Shown: positions 26,709 through 35,181 of the stretch, one piece after another | Numbering within the stretch: the first letter of the stretch is position 1 | How the letters are laid out: each line of letters starts with the position of its first letter | DNA from: an uncultured Dorea sp. | GTDB lineage: Bacteria; Bacillota; Clostridia; Lachnospirales; Lachnospiraceae | Assembly: GCA_947063855.1 (NCBI GenBank) | Contig: CAMSTW010000020.1 | Location: 1 to 46,310, forward strand | DNA length: 46,310 bases | Direction of reading: 5' to 3' | The notes under the pieces: model-generated | Told to the model about the DNA's origin: nothing | Seen by the model: the letters and a program-made list of their open reading frames with translations, nothing else | Database searches by the model: none | Translations under genes and position numbers: made by a program

Positions 26709-27908
26709 ATGTTGGCAGTTATATTGTCTCCGTTATATGCATTGGTTCAAGTCTATATCATTAGATGGCTGATCCGCTGGCTTAGCGCCTGCAGAAAGGA
26801 ATTCCGGAGATTCCGTTCCCGCCTGATTGTTTCCGCCGTATACATATTCTTTGCCAGCGCGATGGGAGTGGGGTTCTTTCTCCCGGCAGGGCCTTTTAAG
26901 CGTTTCTTCGTGAAGATCGGGAATTACTGGCTTGGGATTCTGCTCTATACGATCCTGGTGGTGGGAGCGGCGGACGTCATCCATGTCATTCTGAAAAGGA
27001 GTAAGAGAATCAACCAGGAGAAGTTAAGAAGTTTCAGAGTGTTTATCGTGTCAGGAATCATCTGCGCCGTTGGTATCGCAGTGCTCAGTATCTGGGGGAT
27101 GATCAATGCGGGGAATATCCGTACGACAAGGTACGAGACGGTGATTGCAAAGGATGCGGGAGAAATCGGGCAGATGAAGGTAGTCATGGCGGCGGACCTG
27201 CATATGGGATATAACATCGGATGTGACCATATACGGAAGATGGTGGAGAAGATCAATGCGGAGGATCCGGATCTGGTAGTCTTTGCCGGGGACATCTTTG
27301 ACAATGAATATGAGGCGCTGGAGAATCCGGAGGAACTAATCTCCATACTGCAGGGAATTAAGAGCAGGTACGGCGTATATGCCTGTTATGGAAATCACGA
27401 TATCAAGGAGAGGATTCTGGCAGGGTTTACCTTTGGGGGCAGCAGGAAGAAGGAAAGCGACGTCCGGATGGATGCGTTCCTTGAAGAAGCCGGAATCACG
27501 CTTCTTCGGGATGAATCTGTGATGATTGCGGACAGTATCTATCTCTACGGCCGTCCGGACAGACACCGTCCGGGGCGGGGGATTAAGACGCGCAAGACGC
27601 CGGAGGAGATTACGGCAGATATGGATCTGTCAAGACCAGTCTTCGTCATCGACCATCAGCCAAAGGAATTAGAGGAATTGGCAGATGCGGGAGTGGATCT
27701 GGATCTGTGCGGACATACCCATGACGGGCAGGTATTCCCGGGGAATCTTACGATCCGTCTGATGTGGGAGAATGCCTGCGGATATATGAAGAAGGGGAAT
27801 ATGCATAATATCGTGACCTCCGGAGTGGGAATATTCGGGCCTAACATGCGCGTCGGGACGATTGCGGAGATCTGTTCGATTAACGTGAAGTTTGAGAGAG
27901 CAGAATGA
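26709..27908 (+). CDS. Membrane-bound metallophosphoesterase (calcineurin-like)
   Basis: Probable phosphodiesterase or phosphatase with a two-metal site outside or at the membrane; the substrate is unknown. The 399-residue product has about four N-terminal membrane helices (residues 1-140). The catalytic domain follows with MAADLHMG, VFAGDIFDNE, YACYGNHD, VIDHQPKELEEL and LCGHTHDGQVFPG, which supply the usual Asp, His and Asn ligands. The layout resembles YkuE/YaeI-type enzymes, which act on lipid-linked substrates in some bacteria. I chose ATG 26709, 11 bases after AGGAG; a GTG at 26700 is too close to that site. Confidence 0.9.
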   Translation: MLAVILSPLYALVQVYIIRWLIRWLSACRKEFRRFRSRLIVSAVYIFFASAMGVGFFLPAGPFKRFFVKIGNYWLGILLYTILVVGAADVIHVILKRSKRINQEKLRSFRVFIVSGIICAVGIAVLSIWGMINAGNIRTTRYETVIAKDAGEIGQMKVVMAADLHMGYNIGCDHIRKMVEKINAEDPDLVVFAGDIFDNEYEALENPEELISILQGIKSRYGVYACYGNHDIKERILAGFTFGGSRKKESDVRMDAFLEEAGITLLRDESVMIADSIYLYGRPDRHRPGRGIKTRKTPEEITADMDLSRPVFVIDHQPKELEELADAGVDLDLCGHTHDGQVFPGNLTIRLMWENACGYMKKGNMHNIVTSGVGIFGPNMRVGTIAEICSINVKFERAE

Positions 27909-28014
27909 GCGGGAGACAATCAGCCGGCTGGTACGTGCCAGTGCCAGGCAAAAGTTCGACGGCGATGTGGGTGCACTAGGTAGTAAATATAAAAAGATGA
28001 GAGGAGAGAAGACT

Positions 28015-29037
28015 ATGAGGAATCATGAAGTGACCACAGGAGGACAGCTTTTGACAGAGGGCGGGGTGTTAAGCGAACCGGGATGGTCAAGAGAATTGCT
28101 TAAGACCTACGACAGATCCAGGATTAAAGCGCCGGCGTTCAGGATCAAGGAGTGGGATTATTATCTGGTGTTAAATGAGGATTTTGCAGGGGCATTTACC
28201 ATATCGGACGACGGATATATCGGACTGCAGTCAGTTTCCCTGCTGAATTTCAAAGAGGGCTTCGAGCATACGGAGACGATTCTGAATCCGTTTACCATGG
28301 GGAGGCTTCATATGCCTGTTACCTCGGAAGAAGGGAATACCGTATACCATGACAAAAGGCTCCATATGGAATTCCGTAAGGAGGAAGGGAAGCGCAGGAT
28401 TCTGTGCAGATTCCGGGATTTCTGTCAGGGAAAAGATCTGGAATGCAATATCACGCTGCGGCAGCCAAAGATGGATACGATGGTGATCGCAACGCCGTGG
28501 AAGGAGAAGAAGACGGCGTTCTATTATAACCAGAAGATCAATTGTATGCGCGCGGCCGGCCACATGCGTTATGACGGGAAGACCTATACATTTTCCCCGG
28601 AGACAGACTTTGGGACATTGGACTGGGGAAGAGGCGTATGGACCTACGATAACCGGTGGTATTGGGGATCCGGTAACTGTATGGCGGACGGGAAGCCGTT
28701 CGGATTCAATATCGGGTATGGCTTTGGGGATACTTCTGCCGCGTCTGAGAATATTCTTTTCTATGACGGAGCGGCGCATAAGCTTGATGATGTGACTTTC
28801 CACATCCCTGAGGATGATTACATGAAACCATGGAAATTCACCTCCAGTGACGGAAGATTTGAGATGGATTTTGTACCGGTACTTGACCGTGCGGCGAGGA
28901 CGTCGGCTCTGATTATCGAGACAGATCAGCATCAGGTATTCGGGAGGATGAGCGGCAGGGCGGTACTGGATGACGGAAAAGTAATCGAACTGAAAGATCT
29001 GATGTGCTTTGCGGAGGATGTGCACAACAGATATTGA
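28015..29037 (+). CDS. DUF2804 family protein
   Basis: Function unknown. The 340-residue soluble product resembles the DUF2804 family, beta-rich proteins with distant likeness to AttH/lipocalin-type folds. Visible stretches are EVTTGGQLLTEGGVLSEPGW, FTMGRLHMPVTSEEG, DWGRGVWTYDNRWYWGSGN and FGFNIGYGFGDTSAASEN, the last being the conserved core. No signal peptide. The ATG at 28015 has GAGGAGAG 6-13 bases upstream; an earlier in-frame ATG at 27892 overlaps the phosphoesterase gene and is unlikely. A terminator follows. Confidence 0.82.
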   Translation: MRNHEVTTGGQLLTEGGVLSEPGWSRELLKTYDRSRIKAPAFRIKEWDYYLVLNEDFAGAFTISDDGYIGLQSVSLLNFKEGFEHTETILNPFTMGRLHMPVTSEEGNTVYHDKRLHMEFRKEEGKRRILCRFRDFCQGKDLECNITLRQPKMDTMVIATPWKEKKTAFYYNQKINCMRAAGHMRYDGKTYTFSPETDFGTLDWGRGVWTYDNRWYWGSGNCMADGKPFGFNIGYGFGDTSAASENILFYDGAAHKLDDVTFHIPEDDYMKPWKFTSSDGRFEMDFVPVLDRAARTSALIIETDQHQVFGRMSGRAVLDDGKVIELKDLMCFAEDVHNRY

Positions 29038-29052
29038 TTGGTATAAATACAG

Positions 29053-29092
29053 GGCTGCTGCAAAAAATAAAGATTGCATCAGCCTTTATTTT
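29053..29092 (+). terminator. Intrinsic terminator after the DUF2804 gene
   Basis: GGCTGCTGCA (29053-29062) pairs with TGCATCAGCC (29075-29084), one mismatch, followed by TTTATTTT. Confidence 0.8.
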
Positions 29093-29191
29093 GTCCTGCA
29101 TTTGGCTGAAGCTATCCGGTCAGTACCTGAAATAAGCTGAAAGTCGATGCTGTACATGTTAAAATGGATTCGGGAAAGGGGACCTGTACAA

Positions 29192-30070
29192 TTGAACTGG
29201 AATGAGAAATTGCAAAATATTATTGACTACGTTGAGGATCATCTGCAAAGTAAAGAAGAGCCTGTCAACAATGATGAGATTGCAAAAATGGCAGAATGTT
29301 CGTTTGATTTCTTCCAGAAAGTATTTTCCTATATGAACGGGATCAGTTTCGCTGAATATGTCCGCTGCAGGAAATTAACTTTAGCCGGCTATGACTTAAA
29401 AAGTACAGATTTGCGGATCGTAGATATAAGCTACAAGTATGGTTATCATTCGCCGACGTCGTTTACGAAAGCATTTCAACGGTTTCACGGCGTTTCTCCA
29501 AAGGAAGCACGAAGGACAGACCTTCCGCTGGCGGTCATGCCCAGGATGCAGATTGCGGATGAGCAAAAGTATTCATGGAGATTAGAACGGAAACCGGGTC
29601 TGCGGCTGGTTGGACAAAGTATCAAAGTTTCATGTGTGGACAATGCACATTATTCCAAGATTCCCGAGTTCTGGAGTATGTGTCAGAGAAACGGCGTCTT
29701 TGCGGAATTAGCCGCTTTGGATAAGGGCAGTCCCAAAGGCATGTTCGGATTGTTTGGTTATTATGATGAGACTTCCTGTGAAATAGAATATTCGATCATG
29801 GTCAGATCGGACGGAAATATACCGCGCGGCGTTTTACCGGACAGATTTACAGAAATCGTGCTGCCGGAAACAACCTGGGCAGTATTTGACTGTATAGGTA
29901 TGATCCCGCAATCGATTCAGAAGGGCTGGAAATATCTAAATGAGGAATGGCTGGTCAAATATCCGTTCAAACATGCTCCCTGTCCGGAATTAGAATGGTA
30001 CAGCGACGGGAACTCTTACAGTACAGACTATTTAAGTCAGATATGGATACCAGTCATAGAGGAGGATTAG
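29192..30070 (+). CDS. AraC-family regulator with GyrI-like effector domain
   Basis: Transcription factor, likely ligand-responsive. The N-terminal ~110 residues form an AraC double helix-turn-helix (LQNIIDYVEDHL, IAKMAECSFDFFQKVFSYMNG, VDISYKYGYHSPTSFTKAFQRFHGVSP). The C-terminal ~160 residues look like a GyrI/SoxS-type effector-binding domain (RLVGQSIKVS, FTEIVLPETTWAVFDCIG). The start is uncertain. TTG 29192 gives MNWNEKLQNIIDYVE, the usual family start, 9 bases after AAGGGGAC; an in-frame ATG at 29147 would add 15 residues but has no site. A PUA-like gene follows three bases after the stop and is probably in the same transcript. The effector is unknown. Confidence 0.88.
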   Translation: MNWNEKLQNIIDYVEDHLQSKEEPVNNDEIAKMAECSFDFFQKVFSYMNGISFAEYVRCRKLTLAGYDLKSTDLRIVDISYKYGYHSPTSFTKAFQRFHGVSPKEARRTDLPLAVMPRMQIADEQKYSWRLERKPGLRLVGQSIKVSCVDNAHYSKIPEFWSMCQRNGVFAELAALDKGSPKGMFGLFGYYDETSCEIEYSIMVRSDGNIPRGVLPDRFTEIVLPETTWAVFDCIGMIPQSIQKGWKYLNEEWLVKYPFKHAPCPELEWYSDGNSYSTDYLSQIWIPVIEED

Positions 30071-30073
30071 AAA

Positions 30074-30538
30074 ATGGTACATTTGGTCTATTGTGATAAC
30101 GCCGGGAAAAAGGGTGAAAGAGTATTGGATCAGATTCTTGCGGGGACAAAGAAGATGGTGGTCCGCGGCGCTGCGGGCAGAAAGATTCCCCACAGCCGGG
30201 TTTTTGAAGGGGAGAGACTCTATTTTATGGAAAAAGGCAGCGCGGCGATAACGGCCACGGCGGTTGTGAAGGCGGTTTGGAATCATGTGAAGCTGACGGA
30301 CGATGAGATCACATCAATATTGGAGGAGAACCAGGACAAATTAAATCTGTCTGAAAAGCAGAAGACACGCTGGCATAAGAAATGCCTGTGCCTGGTGGAA
30401 TTTGAAGAGGTTAAGGAGATCGAACCGCTGGATTTCGAACATCAGGGGAATATGGATGATTGGCTGATTCTGGACAAGATTGAAGATGTTGTTGTGGGTA
30501 CGAGTATCCCGTATAATTATGAAAAGTCGAAATTATGA
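30074..30538 (+). CDS. Small PUA/ASCH-like protein of unknown function
   Basis: The 154-residue soluble product starts MVHLVYCDNAGKKGERVLDQ and has ILAGTKKMVVRGAAGRK and a beta-rich stretch FEGERLYFMEKGSAAITATA. This pattern is reminiscent of ASCH/EVE-type PUA-like domains that bind nucleic acids or modified bases. That reading is by eye and tentative. The gene is close-coupled to the AraC regulator: its ribosome site GAGGATTAG overlaps the regulator's stop. So it may be a regulator target or partner. Confidence 0.6.
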   Translation: MVHLVYCDNAGKKGERVLDQILAGTKKMVVRGAAGRKIPHSRVFEGERLYFMEKGSAAITATAVVKAVWNHVKLTDDEITSILEENQDKLNLSEKQKTRWHKKCLCLVEFEEVKEIEPLDFEHQGNMDDWLILDKIEDVVVGTSIPYNYEKSKL

Positions 30539-30622
30539 GATACTTCGTATAAATTGGAATCCGCCGCTGGCAGACAACACTAAAATTTGTCAAGGAAGAT
30601 GCGGGAAGTTTCTAAAATGTAA

Positions 30623-30651
30623 TTATCATATGCTGAAATCTGTGTTATACT
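30623..30651 (+). promoter_or_regulatory. Probable promoter for the QueG-like gene
   Basis: TTATCA (30623-30628) and TATACT (30646-30651), spacer 17, about 70 bases upstream of the start. Confidence 0.5.
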
Positions 30652-30720
30652 GAAAAAAGCGGAGGACTGATATAAACAGTCTTCAATGGACGGTAAAAGA
30701 GGGATTTGGGAGGGAACAGT

Positions 30721-31623
30721 ATGGAACGAGGATGGTTGGAAGCATTGGTGCAAAAGGTATTCTGTGAGACGGAAGGCAATATTGTTATGGTAGAGAAGGG
30801 GGATGGGACGGCAGGGAAGCTTCGGATGTTCGATGAACCCCTGATTGGGATTGGTTCTGCGGATGATCCCATGTTTCTGGATTATAAGAAGCCGGAGGCA
30901 GTCGGTCCCTGGCATCGCTCGCCCAAGGAGTGGCTTCCGGGAGCGAGGACAGTAGTATCCTTATTCTTCCCAATCAGCGAAGAGGCGAGGAAGAGCAACC
31001 GGGCGGAATCTGAGACGCCGTCTCTGGAATGGCTCTACTGCAGGATTGAGGGAAATGAATTCCTGCGTACCTTTATCGCCAGGCTCAGGGACTGTCTCAT
31101 AGAAGAAGGGTATCCGGCCTGTGCCCCTGCGTTGGATGAAAGGTTTCGGGCGTTTATGAACCAGAAGCCGGAGATGGATTTTGATGTATTGGCGGGCGGC
31201 GCTGCGACAGGAGGAAGCGGTTCTGACGCAGCGGCAGGCGGCTTGGAATCAGGCGCAGGCGGTTCTGATTTAACAGTATATGGAAGTATGTGGTCGGAGC
31301 GGCATGTGGCTTATCTGTGCGGACTTGGCACTTTCGGGCTGTCGAAAGGGATCATTACCCGCAAAGGTATGGCCGGAAGATTCGCAAGCCTTGTTACGGC
31401 GCTGGAACTTCCGGCAGATGAGCGTCCCTACAAGGGACTGTATGATTATTGCATCCGATGCGGGAGATGTATTGAGCGGTGTCCGGTCCGTGCGATTTCG
31501 GAAGAAGGCAAGGAGCATAAGCCCTGTCATGACTGGCTTATACATGTGAAGAAAGAGTATGCCCCGCGTCTTGGCTGTGGCAAGTGCCAGACGGCAGTAC
31601 CCTGTGAATGCCGGATTCCGTAG
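30721..31623 (+). CDS. QueG-like 4Fe-4S protein (epoxyqueuosine reductase relative)
   Basis: Iron-sulfur protein of the QueG/reductive dehalogenase-like group. The 300-residue product has an N-terminal region with GPWHRSPKEWLPGARTVVSLFFP, then WSERHVAYLCGLGTFGLSKGIIT (a QueG-type segment). Two C-terminal cluster motifs follow, CIRCGRCIERCPVRAIS and GCGKCQTAVPCECRIP. A Gly/Ala/Ser-rich insert of about 25 residues (near 165-190) is unusual. ATG 30721 sits after GGGAGGG; a longer TTG start at 30706 is less likely. True QueG also needs cobalamin-site residues that I cannot confirm, and it is shorter than typical QueG. Tgt is encoded elsewhere in the window, so a queuosine role is possible but unproven. 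Confidence 0.75.
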   Translation: MERGWLEALVQKVFCETEGNIVMVEKGDGTAGKLRMFDEPLIGIGSADDPMFLDYKKPEAVGPWHRSPKEWLPGARTVVSLFFPISEEARKSNRAESETPSLEWLYCRIEGNEFLRTFIARLRDCLIEEGYPACAPALDERFRAFMNQKPEMDFDVLAGGAATGGSGSDAAAGGLESGAGGSDLTVYGSMWSERHVAYLCGLGTFGLSKGIITRKGMAGRFASLVTALELPADERPYKGLYDYCIRCGRCIERCPVRAISEEGKEHKPCHDWLIHVKKEYAPRLGCGKCQTAVPCECRIP

Positions 31624-31735
31624 GATGTTTATTGAAGTGCAGCGGCGGATTGCAGGAAAAGATTCATTGTAGGGGAATACAGGAGGATGCACGCATTGAT
31701 TGATGAAGTGGTTATAAAAATTCGTAAAAGATTTG

Positions 31736-31764
31736 TTGCATTAACCGAAATAAGGTAATAAAAT
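31736..31764 (+). promoter_or_regulatory. Promoter of the putative toxin-antitoxin module
   Basis: TTGCAT (31736-31741) and TAAAAT (31759-31764), spacer 17, about 60 bases upstream of the small gene. The region is clearly more AT-rich than the neighbouring genes. Confidence 0.5.
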
Positions 31765-31823
31765 AGGGATAGGAAAGTATGAATTGTCACAGAAGAACCA
31801 TACTAACAAAGGAGGTGTTTATT

Positions 31824-32012
31824 ATGGCAACTTCAAGTATCAAGAAAAATTTTGTCATTTCTGGCAAGGAACAGGTGGAGATGTTTATCAATGCGATTGA
31901 AGAATCTGCCAAAAACCGTCCTGTCCGTACTCCTGTGGCTGCAAGACAGATAAAAGGGGAAGAAGAGCTGAGAGAATTTATGAGAGAATGGGAGAAAGCG
32001 AATGCTGACTAA
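31824..32012 (+). CDS. Small protein, putative antitoxin partner of the GNAT protein (62 residues)
   Basis: The product starts MATSSIKKNFVISGKEQVEM and ends REFMREWEKANAD; it is charged and probably helical at the C-terminus. I chose ATG 31824 because a perfect AAAGGAGGTG lies about 6 bases upstream; the in-frame ATG at 31779 has no site. Its end overlaps the GNAT gene start by 11 bases, a typical coupling for toxin-antitoxin operons. It does not show the ribbon-helix-helix pattern of the DUF1778 antitoxins that usually accompany GNAT toxins. The antitoxin role is inferred from position only; it could also be a regulator or substrate of the acetyltransferase. Confidence 0.65.
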   Translation: MATSSIKKNFVISGKEQVEMFINAIEESAKNRPVRTPVAARQIKGEEELREFMREWEKANAD

Positions 32013-32616
32013 TGATAAGTTTTTCTATATCAATATTCGTGATTATCTTGCGTTAGGAAATGATAATCAAGCCGGAGAGCCAATGCTTGCCAGAGTGCTT
32101 TCCGGTTTTTCGTGCCCGAAGAACCTGGATGTAGAGCATTTTTTAAAGAAAAATGCAGTGGAATTTACAAAAAAGAGCCAGTCGGTTACATATCTTGTGT
32201 TTTCTGTGGAAGGTAAGGAACTGGTGGGATATTTTACTCTCGCGTTAAAGTCTTTGTCGGTCAGAGGCGAAACCATAAGTAATACAATGAAAAGAAAACT
32301 GTTGCGTATCAGTGAACTGGATAAAAGTTCAAATACATATACTATGTCAGCTTTTTTGATTGCCCAGCTTGGAAAAAATTATACGAATGGTGTAAATAAC
32401 AAGATTACGGGAAAAGAGCTTGTAGAATTAGCATGGATTGTGATTAAGGATGCACAATATATGCTGGGCGGTATGGTTACATTCCTGGAAGCTGAAAATG
32501 AGGAAAAGCTGTTATCCTTTTATCGTGACAATCGTTTTTCACAGTTTGATACCAGACAGACCACGTCAGATACGGACAAATCGCATGAGCTGATACAGCT
32601 TTTAAGGCTGCTCTGA
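32002..32616 (+). CDS. GNAT-family acetyltransferase, putative toxin
   Basis: The 204-residue product fits a GNAT acetyl-CoA fold. A beta region SVTYLVFSVEGKELVGYFTLALKS is followed by the acetyl-CoA loop-helix region FLIAQLGKNYTN...GKELVELAWI, then MVTFLEAENEEKLLSFYRDNRFSQF, the usual GNAT C-terminal motif. GNAT toxins (TacT, AtaT type) acetylate aminoacyl-tRNA and are encoded right after a small antitoxin gene, as here. The gene overlaps the upstream small gene by 11 bases, and both are AT-rich relative to the region, suggesting acquisition by transfer. The toxin function is an inference from layout and fold. Confidence 0.7.
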   Translation: MLTNDKFFYINIRDYLALGNDNQAGEPMLARVLSGFSCPKNLDVEHFLKKNAVEFTKKSQSVTYLVFSVEGKELVGYFTLALKSLSVRGETISNTMKRKLLRISELDKSSNTYTMSAFLIAQLGKNYTNGVNNKITGKELVELAWIVIKDAQYMLGGMVTFLEAENEEKLLSFYRDNRFSQFDTRQTTSDTDKSHELIQLLRLL

Positions 32617-32686
32617 TGCGATATCATCGTTACACTGAAAAGTAACAAGATAAGATTTTTGCGTAAACTCGAGGAAGAAAAAGCTA

Positions 32687-32714
32687 TTGACAATCAGATC
32701 ACCTGTGTTATAAT
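32687..32714 (+). promoter_or_regulatory. Sigma-A promoter of the thrS leader
   Basis: TTGACA (32687-32692) and TATAAT (32709-32714), both perfect consensus, spacer 16. Confidence 0.85.
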
Positions 32715-32720
32715 AGTTTG

Positions 32721-33038
32721 AAAAGAAAGACAACACGCAGACGAGAAGAGTAGAATGCGGAACATTAAAGAGAGAGATGCCCGGAAGTATAATAAGCATA
32801 TTATAAGAGTTTCAGGATTCCGGCGCTGAGAGCATCTTATTGCAGAAGCATTTGAAGACCAGCTCCGAGTGGCCCTAATCCGGTCCGGTGATTCCGTTAT
32901 CATCTAATGAAGTGGTTATCCGCGCAGGCGGATAGCAAGAAGGGTGGAACCGCGGCTAAGATTTGCTCATGGTGTTTCATGGTTAAGAGATCTGACCCGC
33001 CCCTTATGATTCTTTGGAGTCGTAAGGGGCGTTTTTTT
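32721..33038 (+). promoter_or_regulatory. T-box riboswitch, threonine
   Basis: tRNA-sensing leader of thrS. The T-box sequence AGGGTGGAACCGCGG is at 32941-32955. Stem I is visible: AGAGAGATGC near 32770 pairs with GCATCTT near 32832, and CCGGA pairs with TCCGG. The likely specifier is ACC at 32858-32860, in GAAG-ACC-AGCTCC, a threonine codon that fits the downstream gene. The intrinsic terminator (CGCCCCTTA 32998-33006 with TAAGGGGCG 33023-33031 and T7) completes the switch. Uncharged tRNA-Thr should favour the antiterminator. The specifier choice is an inference; the T-box itself is certain. Confidence 0.95.
32998..33038 (+). terminator. T-box-controlled terminator
   Basis: Nine-pair GC-rich stem followed by seven T residues, directly after the T-box antiterminator sequence. 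About 150 bases of further leader, with a small GGCGGC/GCCGCC hairpin near 33088-33103, separate it from thrS. Confidence 0.92.
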
Positions 33039-33190
33039 GTTATATAATATTAGGAAACTTCGCTGCTCCGTAAGAATCTATGAATCGGCGGCTTTTGCCG
33101 CCGGACGTATGAAGGCGCAGGCGAGGCAGTGCTTTTCCCGGGCGCCCTGAAGCATGTTTGAAAATAGAGATGGAAAGGAAGGAAACAGAT

Positions 33191-35146
33191 ATGATTATCA
33201 CATTAAAAGACGGATCAACAAAGGAATACAAAGAGGCGAAATCCATCATCGATATTGCCTGTGACATCAGCGAGGGACTGGCGCGCGCCGCATGTGCGGG
33301 CGAGATTGACGGTGAGGTAGTTGATCTGCGCACCGTGATTGACAGAGACTGTAAGCTTAGTATCCTCACAGCCAGGGATGAGCCGGGGCTTGCCGCCTTA
33401 CGCCATACGGCGTCCCATGTGCTGGCAGAAGCAGTTCAGAACCTTTTCCCGGATGCGAAGGTGGCGATCGGCCCGTCCATTGATACCGGATTCTATTATG
33501 ATTTTGAGAGCGCCCCATTCTCCAGAGAGGACTTAGACGCCATCGAAAAAGAGATGAAGAAGATCATCAAAAAGGGCGCGAAGATTGAGCGTTTCACCAA
33601 GTCCAGAGAAGACGCCATCGCATTCTTCAAGGAGAAAAACGAGCCGTATAAGGTAGAACTGATTGAAGACCTTCCGGCGGATGCAGAGATTTCTTTCTAT
33701 TCACAGGGAGACTGGGTAGATCTGTGTGCAGGCCCGCATCTGATGAGTACGAAGGGGGTAAAGGCGTTCAAGCTGCTCTCTTCTTCCGGCGCTTACTGGA
33801 GAGGAAGCGAGAAGAACCAGATGCTTGCCCGTATCTATGGAACGGCTTACGGAACGAAGGACGAGCTTGCCGAGCATCTTCATATGCTGGAAGAGGCGAA
33901 GAAGCGCGACCACAATAAGCTTGGCCGTGAGATGAAGCTCTTTACCACGGTAGACGTGATCGGACAGGGTCTGCCGCTTCTGATGCCCAAGGGCGTGATC
34001 ATGCTGAAGGAACTCCAGAGATGGATCGAGGATCTGGAGGACAACGAGCGGGGCTATATCCGCACCAAGACTCCGCTGATGGCAAAGAGCGACCTGTACA
34101 AGATATCCGGACACTGGGATCATTATAAGGAAGGGATGTTTGTACTGGGAGACGAAGAGAAGGATAAGGAGGTATTCGCCCTCCGTCCCATGACCTGCCC
34201 GTTCCAGTATTATGTATACAAGGCGGAGCAGCACAGTTACCGCGACCTGCCTCTGCGCTACAGTGAGACGTCCACACTGTTCCGCAACGAGGATTCCGGC
34301 GAGATGCACGGCCTGACCCGTGTGCGCCAGTTTACAATTACAGAGGGACATCTGATTGTGAGGCCGGATCAGATGGTCAAGGAATTCAAGGACTGTATCG
34401 CATTGGCGCAGCACTGTCTGCAGGTTCTTGGCGTGGAAGAGGATGTGACCTATCATCTGTCCAGATGGGATCCGGAGAATACGGAGAAATACATCGGCGC
34501 GCCGGAAGTATGGGAGGAGACCGAAGGGCATATCCGTTCCATGCTTCAGGAACTGCATATTCCGTTCGTAGAGGATATCGGAGAGGCGGCTTTCTACGGA
34601 CCGAAAGTAGATATCAACGCCAAGAACGTATACGGCAAGGAAGATACCATGATTACCATCCAGTGGGACGCCCTGCTTGCCGAGCAGTTTGATATGTATT
34701 ATATAGACGAGAACGGTGAGAAGATCCGTCCGTATATCATCCACAGGACCTCCATGGGCTGTTACGAGAGGACTCTTGCATGGCTGATCGAGAAGTATGC
34801 GGGACTGTTCCCGACCTGGCTGTGTCCGGAGCAGGTACGCGTAATCCCGATCTCTGAGAAGTTCCATGATTATGCGGCGCAGGTGGAGAGTCAGCTGAAA
34901 GCAAACGGCATCCGCTGCTTCGTTGACCAGCGTTCGGAGAAGATGGGTTACAAGATCCGCGAGGCGCGCCTTGACAGAGTGCCGTATATGCTGGTGGTTG
35001 GAGCCAAGGAGCAGGAGGAAGGCCTGGTGTCCGTAAGAAGCCGTTTCTTAGGAGACGAGGGACAGAAAAATCTGGATACATTTATCAGTGAGATCTGTGA
35101 AGAGATCCGCACGAAGAAGATCCGGAAGATAGAAGTGGAAGACTAA
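33191..35146 (+). CDS. thrS: Threonyl-tRNA synthetase
   Basis: Charges tRNA-Thr. The 651-residue product has an N-terminal TGS domain (MIITLKDGSTKEYKEAKS), the editing domain with HTASHVLAEAV, and class II catalytic motifs (LRPMTCPFQYYVY, RNEDSGEMHGLTRVRQF, HRTSMGCYERTLAWLIE). A C-terminal anticodon-binding domain contains VRVIPISEKFHDYA. I chose ATG 33191, about 8 bases after GGAAGGAAAC; an in-frame ATG at 33158 is further from any site. Expression is set by the T-box leader just upstream. Confidence 0.98.
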   Translation: MIITLKDGSTKEYKEAKSIIDIACDISEGLARAACAGEIDGEVVDLRTVIDRDCKLSILTARDEPGLAALRHTASHVLAEAVQNLFPDAKVAIGPSIDTGFYYDFESAPFSREDLDAIEKEMKKIIKKGAKIERFTKSREDAIAFFKEKNEPYKVELIEDLPADAEISFYSQGDWVDLCAGPHLMSTKGVKAFKLLSSSGAYWRGSEKNQMLARIYGTAYGTKDELAEHLHMLEEAKKRDHNKLGREMKLFTTVDVIGQGLPLLMPKGVIMLKELQRWIEDLEDNERGYIRTKTPLMAKSDLYKISGHWDHYKEGMFVLGDEEKDKEVFALRPMTCPFQYYVYKAEQHSYRDLPLRYSETSTLFRNEDSGEMHGLTRVRQFTITEGHLIVRPDQMVKEFKDCIALAQHCLQVLGVEEDVTYHLSRWDPENTEKYIGAPEVWEETEGHIRSMLQELHIPFVEDIGEAAFYGPKVDINAKNVYGKEDTMITIQWDALLAEQFDMYYIDENGEKIRPYIIHRTSMGCYERTLAWLIEKYAGLFPTWLCPEQVRVIPISEKFHDYAAQVESQLKANGIRCFVDQRSEKMGYKIREARLDRVPYMLVVGAKEQEEGLVSVRSRFLGDEGQKNLDTFISEICEEIRTKKIRKIEVED

Positions 35147-35181
35147 TCCGGGTTGCAAAAATATAGAATGAAGGAGTATTT

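Noticed and set aside
31702-31716. ATGAAGTGGTTAT shared with the thrS leader at 32908, as a trace of duplication
   Set aside because: Thirteen-base matches are expected by chance several times in a window of this length, and the flanks do not align.
31687-31758. 23-residue ORF (MHALIDEVVIKIRKR...) before the GNAT module
   Set aside because: The ATG directly abuts AGGAGG with no spacing, the frame is very short and it overlaps the promoter of the next gene.
33701-34867. 388-residue minus-strand open frame
   Set aside because: It is antisense to thrS, has no family features or ribosome site, and results from codon bias of the real gene.
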